Part shown: in pieces, positions 1 to 8,800 of the stretch
How the letters are laid out: each line of letters starts with the position of its first letter
Numbering within the stretch: the first letter of the stretch is position 1
Translations under genes and position numbers: made by a program
The notes under the pieces: model-generated
The model's input: the letters and a program-made list of their open reading frames with translations, nothing else
Told to the model about the DNA's origin: nothing
Databases searched by the model: none
IMG/VR virus record: IMGVR_UViG_3300042691_006758
Span: 1 to 20,175 of that record
Length of the DNA: 20,175 nucleotides
Direction: 5' to 3' (one strand)
Source of the DNA: a virus

Positions 1-41
1 ATATATTTGCCAATAATGTCTTTTCCAGTATTCGTTATCAT
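1..41 (-). CDS. Start of a further tail gene (partial, 13 codons)
   Basis: Reading down the minus strand, an ATG at 41-39 overlaps the TGA stop of the preceding gene in an ATGA arrangement and opens a frame that runs off the window edge. The visible peptide is MITNTGKDIIGKY. A GAGG purine run lies about seven bases upstream of the ATG, inside the end of the preceding gene, so initiation is plausible and probably coupled to termination there. From memory, openings of the kind TNTGK-x-I-I-x-KY occur in small tail-tip proteins encoded after the hub in related phages; that family link is inference from 13 residues only. The position, directly after three tail-tip genes and in the same direction, supports a tail role. 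Confidence 0.6.
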   Translation of the reverse strand, partial: MITNTGKDIIGKY

Positions 42-916
42 ATGTCCGCCTCATATATTGTACCACTAGTCGTTATTTCTAGTTCTATTTGCTCATCTGG
101 ATCAAGATTGATAGCCTCTACTACAAGAGACCCTGTTTCTGGATCTATGTAAACATGTGCTCCATTTTCTCCAGTACCTGCCTCTGGAACTTTAGTGTCA
201 AACTTAATTGCAAAATTTTCAAAATATTTGTCAGATGTTGCCTGGAGTGCAACAATATTATTTGGATTATATTCTTGTTGAATACTTGTTAAATTTTTGA
301 TTGGTTGATAAATAATTGTTTGCCCATTAACAGTATCATTTCTAGCAACATTAATTAATTCTTGTCCACCAATATTTTCAAATATTAAATCTGCCATTAT
401 TTCTATTGGAACTACATCATCATTAAATAGTATTGTATCTATTGGTGCGGTTTTAACTGGTGGTGGAGGAGAACTTTGTGTTGCTGGACTAATTGTAGAT
501 GGTGTAGCAGATACCGTTGACGGAGTTGTTGGAGTTGGTGATGGAGTTGGTGCTACTGTCGTTGTTGGAGTCTGAGTTGGCGCCTGAGTTGGAGTTGCTG
601 GAGTCGATGATGGAGTAGATGATGCTGAAGATGTATTACCATCTACTTGAGATTTTGGTGGAATTGTAACTACTTTTGGAATTACTGGTGTAACAGGTAT
701 TACAGGAGTAACTGAATCAGATGTAGACTTTTCCAGCCTATCTTTAATTTTCTCTAAATTTGCTTTAGCAGTAGCAATTCTTTGTTTTGCATCTATAATT
801 CCTCTATATCTATTTGCAGATGCTTCCCATGTTGCAGCACGGGCCATGTTGCCTTCTGATCTTGCCTTTGCTGCTCTATCAAGCGCTGCCTGTAAATTTT
901 CTTCTGGGGTAGCCAT
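38..916 (-). CDS. Tail-tip protein with N-terminal coiled coil, Pro/Thr-rich linker and C-terminal beta domain
   Basis: The 292-residue product is probably a minor structural tail protein. Residues 1 to about 65 are charged and helical with Ala/Lys/Glu heptad character. Residues about 67-157 are a low-complexity linker of Pro, Thr, Ser, Val and Ala ending in a PPPP run. Residues about 158-292 form a compact domain rich in Ile, Asn and Asp, with phrases such as ELINVARNDTVNG and NPNNIVALQATS. No catalytic motif or signal peptide is visible. I chose the ATG at 916: GAGG sits six bases upstream, and it begins one base after the TAA of the hub gene. A GTG four codons earlier would use up that ribosome site. 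The three-part build suggests an extended, flexible attachment between hub and outer tail tip. Function beyond structural is not established here. Confidence 0.72.
   Translation of the reverse strand: MATPEENLQAALDRAAKARSEGNMARAATWEASANRYRGIIDAKQRIATAKANLEKIKDRLEKSTSDSVTPVIPVTPVIPKVVTIPPKSQVDGNTSSASSTPSSTPATPTQAPTQTPTTTVAPTPSPTPTTPSTVSATPSTISPATQSSPPPPVKTAPIDTILFNDDVVPIEIMADLIFENIGGQELINVARNDTVNGQTIIYQPIKNLTSIQQEYNPNNIVALQATSDKYFENFAIKFDTKVPEAGTGENGAHVYIDPETGSLVVEAINLDPDEQIELEITTSGTIYEADI
448..715 (-). repeat. Low-complexity Pro/Thr-rich linker repeat
   Basis: On the plus strand this stretch repeats short units built from GGAGTTG, GGTG and GTAGATG in irregular order. On the coding strand these are degenerate copies of threonine, proline, serine and alanine codons, giving TPTQ-, TPSP- and TPST-like peptides for about 90 residues. 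The repeat is in frame and within a coding gene, so it is a protein linker rather than an intergenic element. Such runs can change length by slippage. Confidence 0.75.
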
Positions 917-917
917 T

Positions 918-3900
918 TTATACCTCACTCAAATATAAAGTCATCTCTGGACCTGTATTAGTTCTGGAATATTCTATATTGTATACTACAAATCTTTCTG
1001 ATGGATCTGCTACTAAATTTATACCGTCGCTGCTTTGATAATTAATTGTAACTATGTCTCCAAGTTGAAGAGTTGGTATAGAAAATGTACTAAGACCTAT
1101 AGATTTTTTAGGAACCATGACCTTGTTGATTATCCATCCCATTAGAGCATCAGCATCATCTTGTGTTTGAATGTAAGGGGTATCCAAACTAAAATCATTT
1201 TTTCCGTATACCATGCGACTCAGTTTAATATTGTCATACTTTGCTTTTTCAACTAAAGGTGAATAAACCAGTGCACTACCGCTAAATGGGGGGTCAGAAA
1301 GATTTCCTACTTTATTGAAGTACTCGTCAACTGTTAATTGATACGTAGTATCTTGGGTAAATGTAACTCCTTGAATTCTTAAATAGTTTCCACTAGTTTC
1401 ATCAAGAATTAAAGCCTTGTCTGATGAATTAAATATCAAAAACTCTGCACCATAAGAATCAGCCTGAAACCCAGACACTGAATATCCCTTTATTCTATTG
1501 AAGGTTGGCGATAGTTGTGCATATAATGCTGGATATGCTCTGTCATATCTAATATCAAAATAAGAACACTCTCTCATTATTGTTCCAAATTCATCAAAAT
1601 ACATATTATATTTTGGAGGTTGTTCTGAACTAATACCCGATAAATAGGTACCCTGAATAATTCCACTCATAGCATATTTTCTAAATGACTCATTTGCATC
1701 TATAGTTTTATCTCCAAAAACATCAGCCAAGGTTTCTCCAACAGTGAAAACTGTATTTTGAGAATAGTTTTCAGCAATTGCATAAATGTTTTCAAACATG
1801 CATCTTGAAGATCCACGTACAAAAAGTGCCATGTTGTTATAGATAGGAAGAGGATCTGTATCATCTACAACCTTTATGAGTTTGTTATTTATATAAAGAT
1901 AAAAACGTCTTGTTGTACCAATATCTTGATATTCAACATTTAGGTCATAGACCGTTGGTTTTTCCTCTCCAGCCATTCTGTATTGGCCAGTAAATCTTCC
2001 ATCGTCTACAATAATGCTTGCCAAGCCTCCCCACAGTTTGATTGGTATTGCATTATTATTTGAAGAGTCTTTTTTAATTTTATAAAATACGACATTGTTT
2101 AAATTAATTTCTGATTGTCCAGCCTGATTTATTTTTAAATATGATTCAACATTAGTTTCTGTTAATGCAACAATTTCAAAATAATATCCATTATTTGTTT
2201 CTGGATTTAGAAGAACAGCAATTCCTCCAGAACCTCCGCCAATGCTTACATTTTGATTTGGCTGAACGTTATTTACCTGATAATATGAAGTTGATCCAAT
2301 CGGTGTTTGGCCTCTTGTTTCATTATTTTCAATTTTTCCAATTATTCTGATTCTCGTTCCAAAGTTTTTATATGCGTTATCAAGATTTTTATAAACATAA
2401 GAAACAAAATTTAATGGATTCTCTGTAGTTTTAAATGATGGACCATTCATAACTAAAGCAGAAGATTGTATTGTTCCAGTTTGTGTTGACTTCAAAGAAT
2501 TAACATCTGTTTCTGTTAAATAGTTTGTTGCCATAAAATTCTTAATAATGCCATTTCTTGTTGTTTGTTGAGCAAGAACATTGTTTACTCCTGCAGCACC
2601 TAAAGTAGTAGCAGGCCTTGTAACATCTTCATCTAAAAGCGTTGTAAACAAATATTGGGACTGCATATCACAACCACGAATACTTGAATTATTTGACCAA
2701 TAATTGTTTAGTCCTGCGGTATGCTCAACTATTGGTGTTCCAAATTGTCCTCTGCCATGTTCATAAACAGGTCCTGGCTGTAGTCTAAAAACTCCATCTA
2801 TTGTTTCATAATAAGGGGTGCTAAAAATTCTAATGAGTCCTGTAGGATATATTTTTCCATTAAATGGAAGAGATGCAAAGTACTTTTGGTATTCTTGGTT
2901 ATTGCTAATCCAAACATTTCCAGTTCCAGTTACATTAAATTCTGCAGCATCATATTTAATAACTTCTCCGCCAGCGTATAGGTATCCTTGAAATCTTGTT
3001 AGCCAATATACATTTTCACCTATGTCAATCGTATTATTTATAACTACCCCGCCTACAACTGTTGGAGGTACGCTAGGAACATCAGAATTAAGTGGCATAG
3101 CGCCAAGAACATAACTACCTTGTTGCACTGCAACCTGATTTACAGTCTTTGTTGCTTCATCTCCAGAAACTTCCCAAAGCAGTGCTGGTTTATAGATCCA
3201 TGTTTTTTCACGATCAACCATGCTTGCTTCTCTAATACTTCCATAAGATCTTTGAATATATCTTGTCGTGTAAGTAATTCGTCCATCATTATATACTTTT
3301 TTATCTTCAGAAGATATGGATAAAATGTTTGGAAGATTTCCAGATGTTGCGTTTTCAATAATACCTTCATCTGTTTGATTATTTGATCCAGATAAAACAA
3401 AATCTGTGGGCCTATCGTCAATGCTTGGCATTAAATAGTCTTTACTCATTACAACAAAGTTATTGTATTCATCAAAAAACATTGCGGACTGAGTTGATAT
3501 TGCAAGTTGATTTAAAACCTCTGCTACGTTTTGGTCTGGGGCAACAAAAAAATATGGAATTATTGGATCGTTTTCATTAGGCAATCTTTTAAATGTATAA
3601 TTGGTAAAACCAATAAAATCTAACATAGTACTTATTGCCATACTTAAAGATGTTTGTGTCATCAATAATCTAGGCGCATTCATTGATTCTAAAAAGAAAT
3701 AAAAATCTCTTAAAGCAATTTCAATAGTTCCAGCAGTTATATCTGCTTGCGGCATACCTTCTGAATAAAGAGTTTTAATAGGAACATAATAATCAAATCC
3801 GTCAACATTGACGAGAATTTCATAAAAATTAAACTTAATATTTTTTCTTAAATAATTTGCAACAATACTATTTGTATTATTTGAATTAAATGCTTGATCA

Positions 3901-5228
3901 TCATCAAATAAACTTATTGTTCCATTTGATGCCAATAGTTGTCCTACTGGCAAAGATGTTATTCCGATATCAGACAGAACCTTTGTAATTCTGTAGTCAA
4001 TAGTTTTATCAGAAATATCTGCAATAAGTCTAGGTGACATTTCAATCAAATCTAATGTTGAATCACTCTTATTCATTGTTTCAGTTACAACTCTAATACC
4101 ACGCAAATATTGAAATTGTCTATATACAACCTGACCGCTTATGTCATCATTAAACTGATCTGGATTTGTTAAGTCTGTTACAAAACTTGTTAGCCTGTCT
4201 ACTGTTTCTGATCCAAGATACCAATCATAATTTGGAGTAAAAGTTTCGTATTCATTTCCTGTCCAAATATAAAATGTTCCTTTGTCACCTTCGTTAGGAA
4301 TAACTAAGTATGAGTATCCAACAATAGAACTTTCTGGAAGAAGAGTGCTAGATGCAAGAGTTTCTGCAAATATGAAAATGTCTTTGTATATTTCTGGAAT
4401 TATTAATCCGTATTGTAACTCTACATACCCATCTGGGCCAATAATTGGAGATCCGTCTGAACGTGTGCTATTTTCGTTAAAGGTTATTGCGTCTACCCAG
4501 TTATCTCCAGATAAATACTGAATTTTCCATCTTAAAGGAGTTGTTTTGTTTGCGTCTCCAAATAATGGATCATCTATAGATCCTGTTTGAGTTGTAAACG
4601 GACCTAGGTTAACAGTACCAACGTTTGTTTGAACTTTTACAATTAATCTATTTGCTGGCACATTGTTTTTATAAACAACAAATGGAACAGCATCATCAAT
4701 ATAATATAATGAATTAGATATTTGATTTGCTACGCCATATTCAATATTGTTTTCTGTTCTATATGAAGTCCAATATCTAAACTGATCATACCTAGAAGCC
4801 ATATAATATCTAGGTCTTTGTGCTAGATCAGCACCAGAGTTTGCTAAATACCTTCCATTCATAAACATAGTTTTGTTAATGCCAGACCTTGGCCTAAAGG
4901 GCTTAACACAGTCTTCCAAAGAATATATCATCTTCATTTTTTCTTTTGGCAATGTAAATTGTTGAGGAGTTCCTGAATTAGTAAATCCTCCATCTATTAC
5001 AACATCGGCATCTGTAGCACCAGTGTAGTAGTTGCCAGAATCTAAACTATCAAAAGTATTTGGTAGATTTATAAAGTCAGAGCCAGGAGTATTTGGTCGG
5101 TATCTGTAGTTGCCAACTTTAAATATATTATCTGGCATATTCATATTCCACTCAGCAAGAACTAAAGACTTTAGGCTTACTGTCGATGATGTTTCAAGAT
5201 AGGTCTTTAATGCTTCATTTACAAACAT
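918..5228 (-). CDS. Large tail hub / baseplate minor tail protein
   Basis: The 1436-residue product is the likely central tail-tip (hub) protein. Around residues 520-600 there is a stretch typical of hub proteins, with a VAEVLNQLAISTQ helix followed by FFDEYNNFVVMS. Residues about 1000-1150 look like a concanavalin/LamG-type beta sandwich: GYYFEIVAL, a FYLYINNKLIKVVDD strand pair and ALFVRGSSRCMFENIYAIAE. The C-terminus, from about 1330, returns to a hub-like domain with LQLGDIVTINY and ERFVVYNIEYSRTNTGPEMT. No peptidase or lysozyme motif is evident. The ATG follows directly on the TAA of the upstream minor tail gene with no spacer, so translation is probably coupled. Position after the tape measure and distal-tail-like gene fits a hub. 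The hub call rests on order and motif resemblance; the lectin-like part could bind host-surface glycans, which is inference. Confidence 0.75.
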   Translation of the reverse strand: MFVNEALKTYLETSSTVSLKSLVLAEWNMNMPDNIFKVGNYRYRPNTPGSDFINLPNTFDSLDSGNYYTGATDADVVIDGGFTNSGTPQQFTLPKEKMKMIYSLEDCVKPFRPRSGINKTMFMNGRYLANSGADLAQRPRYYMASRYDQFRYWTSYRTENNIEYGVANQISNSLYYIDDAVPFVVYKNNVPANRLIVKVQTNVGTVNLGPFTTQTGSIDDPLFGDANKTTPLRWKIQYLSGDNWVDAITFNENSTRSDGSPIIGPDGYVELQYGLIIPEIYKDIFIFAETLASSTLLPESSIVGYSYLVIPNEGDKGTFYIWTGNEYETFTPNYDWYLGSETVDRLTSFVTDLTNPDQFNDDISGQVVYRQFQYLRGIRVVTETMNKSDSTLDLIEMSPRLIADISDKTIDYRITKVLSDIGITSLPVGQLLASNGTISLFDDDQAFNSNNTNSIVANYLRKNIKFNFYEILVNVDGFDYYVPIKTLYSEGMPQADITAGTIEIALRDFYFFLESMNAPRLLMTQTSLSMAISTMLDFIGFTNYTFKRLPNENDPIIPYFFVAPDQNVAEVLNQLAISTQSAMFFDEYNNFVVMSKDYLMPSIDDRPTDFVLSGSNNQTDEGIIENATSGNLPNILSISSEDKKVYNDGRITYTTRYIQRSYGSIREASMVDREKTWIYKPALLWEVSGDEATKTVNQVAVQQGSYVLGAMPLNSDVPSVPPTVVGGVVINNTIDIGENVYWLTRFQGYLYAGGEVIKYDAAEFNVTGTGNVWISNNQEYQKYFASLPFNGKIYPTGLIRIFSTPYYETIDGVFRLQPGPVYEHGRGQFGTPIVEHTAGLNNYWSNNSSIRGCDMQSQYLFTTLLDEDVTRPATTLGAAGVNNVLAQQTTRNGIIKNFMATNYLTETDVNSLKSTQTGTIQSSALVMNGPSFKTTENPLNFVSYVYKNLDNAYKNFGTRIRIIGKIENNETRGQTPIGSTSYYQVNNVQPNQNVSIGGGSGGIAVLLNPETNNGYYFEIVALTETNVESYLKINQAGQSEINLNNVVFYKIKKDSSNNNAIPIKLWGGLASIIVDDGRFTGQYRMAGEEKPTVYDLNVEYQDIGTTRRFYLYINNKLIKVVDDTDPLPIYNNMALFVRGSSRCMFENIYAIAENYSQNTVFTVGETLADVFGDKTIDANESFRKYAMSGIIQGTYLSGISSEQPPKYNMYFDEFGTIMRECSYFDIRYDRAYPALYAQLSPTFNRIKGYSVSGFQADSYGAEFLIFNSSDKALILDETSGNYLRIQGVTFTQDTTYQLTVDEYFNKVGNLSDPPFSGSALVYSPLVEKAKYDNIKLSRMVYGKNDFSLDTPYIQTQDDADALMGWIINKVMVPKKSIGLSTFSIPTLQLGDIVTINYQSSDGINLVADPSERFVVYNIEYSRTNTGPEMTLYLSEV

Positions 5229-5867
5229 TTAGACCTCTTCCAGAGTTACCGATATGTTCCAAAGATCAAAATTATTACCGCCACGCTTTACGACGGAATA
5301 GTTAAAGTCTGCAAAGTATACCTGAATAATTTCATTATACTGTCCTAGATGTGTAAATGCATTATTATCATCACCAAAATTAGAATATTTATCGTATGCA
5401 AGATACATCCAAAATGGTCCAGGATGCGAGTTATACCAGTCTAAAATTTCTACTCCACCAGCACCGCCGTCTGCTGTAAATTCTTGTACATAGTTTTGAT
5501 AAGGCGAAACTCCTGTTGCTGGGTCGAACTCTGCATTTTGAAAAAATGCTCTTGATGGCAAAAGACTCCAAGACCAACTAACTGTCATCTTATCTGCAAT
5601 ATGATAAGATCTCATACGACCATTTATTGTTCTTTGTCTTTGCTCTATTCTTTGTGGTGTAAAACTAATTTCTCCACGATTATGATCTGAAAGTATTAAA
5701 AACTGATCTATTAAATCAGGGTCTGTTCCGTCTGGAACATCTGCCCCTACTTCGTAGCCATTTGGAACGTATAGACCGCTTGTAAGGGTGCCAGCATTAT
5801 CTGACCATAAAACAGCCTGTGGCCTCTGATATCTTTTTCTACCAGTTAGGTATGCTGCTGTTGCCAT
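5229..5867 (-). CDS. Minor tail protein (distal-tail-like position)
   Basis: The 212-residue protein is encoded between the tape measure and the hub, the usual place of a distal tail protein that joins tube to baseplate. Its sequence is rich in aromatic residues and beta strands. It opens with YLTGRKRYQRPQAVLWSD, carries IEQRQRTINGRMRSYHIADK around residues 73-92, and then PFWMYLAYDKYSNFGD around 150-166. It ends in FDLWNISVTLEEV. There is no signal peptide or membrane segment. The ATG shares one base with the TAA of the tape measure gene (TAATG), so translation is very likely coupled. The protein looks globular, unlike the repetitive tape measure. The distal-tail assignment comes from gene order, not from a decisive motif; a generic minor tail protein is the safe call. 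Confidence 0.75.
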   Translation of the reverse strand: MATAAYLTGRKRYQRPQAVLWSDNAGTLTSGLYVPNGYEVGADVPDGTDPDLIDQFLILSDHNRGEISFTPQRIEQRQRTINGRMRSYHIADKMTVSWSWSLLPSRAFFQNAEFDPATGVSPYQNYVQEFTADGGAGGVEILDWYNSHPGPFWMYLAYDKYSNFGDDNNAFTHLGQYNEIIQVYFADFNYSVVKRGGNNFDLWNISVTLEEV

Positions 5868-8800
5868 TATGCTCTTTGCCCCCTAATTCTTTGTGAATCA
5901 ATATATTTAATTTCGTCCAAAACAGCCTTTGCAATATTATCTGGGCTAGTATTTGTACCACCAACAGTAATACCTACACTATAATTATACACTGTACTTG
6001 AGTTATCGCTAAGAATTGACGTATTATTAACTGGTGCCGCCATTGCAAAAGATGATGATGGAGGGGTATAGGTTGGTGTCTGAATATTTTTATTAATCAT
6101 AGACGGATACTTAGACTCATTAATTGTATTAAGAAGTGGTGCAAAAGCCTTGCTTGCTGCACGATTGACAACAAATTCTCCAGGAGTTAGAAGTGCAGGA
6201 ACATAGTCTGAGCCTATTCTTCCTCCGTATGCCATAGGCTTAACTTTTCCACCATATGCCATAGGTTTAATGAAACCGCCATACATTACTGCCTGCTGGG
6301 TAGTTCCATCACCACTTGGTCCTTGCTGAGTTGTTGTGATAATAGTTTGATTAATAGTTTCATTAATCACTCTGTTTATAGTTTCATCTATTACCCGTTT
6401 AATATTTTCGTCTACATTTGTAACAAGGTCAACCGTTTTGCTTTCAAATTTATTGTATGCTGCAAGAGCAGACTGTAATGCACTACTTGCAGTTACCATT
6501 TGATCTTTATATTGTGTAGCAGTAGTGGTTGCTGCCTCTAAAGCAGTTTGTGCCTGATCCCATGCTGTTTTTTCTGCTTCGATTGCTTTAAGTCTATCAC
6601 TTAAAATCTTTTCTCTCTTCTTAACTTCTGACTCAAGGGGTACGAGAATTTCATTTTGTATTTTTGCTATAGCCGCTTCTTTAATAGCAATATCGGCAAT
6701 AGCCTTCTGTTTATCATCTTGATAGTCTCTAATCTTCTTTTCTAGTGGCTCTACCTTTTCACGCAAAAGTTTTTCTCTAGCAGCCTCGCCCTTTTCAATA
6801 TCATCTTTCATCTTTCGTATTTTTTCTACTTCAACTGCCTGGGCTTTTTCGGCAGCGACTATCTGATCTTGAAGTTTTTGAATAGACTCAATTATTGGCT
6901 TTCTTAACAGTTCTTTTTGATAAATTTCATCCTGTATATTTCTAATTTCTATTTGTTTTTCAGCACGTAGTTTTTCTATATTATAAATTTCATCTTCAAT
7001 CGCACGAATCTCAAGTTGTTTTTCAGCACGTGTTTCTTCAATTTGTCTAATATTATCTTGAATATCCCTAATAGAACGCTGTATTGTTTCTGACTGTTCT
7101 TCTAGTGCAAATATTTGTTGGTTGATTTGGAATTGACGCTCTTCAATATCTGCACGAGTCATTCCCTGTGCAGATCTAATACCGCCTAGTTCTGCCTGTC
7201 TTGCTGCATCAAGAACACCTCCAGCACGTTGAGAAGCGGCGCTTGCAGCCTGCGCTCTTGCTTCTTGTGCAGCCCGTGCAGCAGCAGCAATATCACCTTG
7301 AGTAATAGCACTTGCAATATCAAGTTGACTTCTTTGTTGATTTAAAATTTCTTGATTTACATCAGCAACTTGTTGTAGTGCTTTGGCCTGTGCGTCATAT
7401 TTATCGTTTATTTGTTGTGCAACCTTATCCATCAAGGTTAACTCATTAGCAAGATCAGATGACTCTTCCTGTAAGTCTGCGATTGGCCTACTAAAATTAA
7501 GTTCTACTTGTAAATCTAATCTATTAATTTCATTTTGAAGAGACTCTATGCGACGTGATCCAAATACTGGATTTATCTCAAGTTCACGTTCTTTATTAGC
7601 GATATCATTTTGTAAACTTTCTAGTCTACGAGATCCAAATACTGGATTAACTTCAAGTTCACGTTCTTTTTGAGATATACTATTTTGTAAATTTTCTATA
7701 ACACGATTACCGTATACTGGATTTATTTCTAAATCTAGTTCTTTATCATTAATCTGATTTTGTAGACCCTCAACAAATCGTTTTCCATATTGTGGATTAA
7801 ATTCAAGATTTAACTCTGCTGCAGCGATTGAATCTTCTAGTTGTCTACGAACATCATCATATGCAGATGGGGGCAACAACGTTCCATCGGCAAGAGTAAG
7901 CCCAGAGGCTGCGGTTTCAAGTTGTCTCTTAATCTGATCTATTTGACTTTGTGCCTTTTCAATATTAAGATCTATTGGTCTAATTGTTGTATATTCAATA
8001 CTTGCAATTTCAGCACGTAGAGTATCTATTTGTTCGTTTGCTTTTTCTACCCCTTGTTCAAGAGTAAGTCCAGCAAACATGCTTTCAAATTCGGCAGGTA
8101 TTTTTGCTAGTGATGATGCAAGATCCTGCATTGATTTCTCAAATGCTGCCTGTGCAGCACGTGTTTGCTGATCAAATACCTTCATTGCTGCATCTCTTAA
8201 TTTTTCAAATGCAGCCATTGCAGCCTTTGCTGGCTCAATTACACCTTCTGTTGCATCTCCTAATTGCTTTAGCGCCTCTTTGGATCCCAATATACTCTTC
8301 ATAGTCTCGGAGCCAATACCATTTTGTAATATTTCTCTTACCAATGATGCATCTTGGGCAATCATTCTTAATGTTTCTGGATCAACAATGCCAGCCTGTC
8401 TAGCCATTGATACTGCCTTTAGTGCATCCTGAGCCTCTCCGACCTTTGTCTTTAAGTCTTCAGCAAGATTTAATACTTCAAGATTTAGTTTCTTCATTTC
8501 TTCTTTAGCGGCTTTGGCATCTGCTGCTAGTTGACGTAATTCTTTTCCTGTTATATCTTTAGAATTAATTGCTACCGCTAAATTTGCATCTGCTACCATC
8601 TGAAGTGCAGTGGCTGAATCAACTCCAGATGCTTGCAACTTTAGAAGCGCTGCTGCCTGTGCTTTAGTATCCTGTAGGGCCTGTGCATTTGCTACCTGGA
8701 ATTCTCCAACAACCTTTTCATTAAATGCTTCTTTAAGTGCTTTGCCTTGTTTTGTTAAAACTACTTCACCATTTTTGATGGTCATATAAGTTTTACGAGT

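Noticed and set aside
917-928. GTG start upstream of the linker-protein gene
   Set aside because: It would lie inside the end of the hub gene and consume the GAGG site that serves the ATG at 916.
3140-3421. 93-codon minus-strand frame inside the hub gene
   Set aside because: It lies in a different frame fully inside a long, well-formed gene, with no start signal and a composition that looks like a frame-shifted translation.
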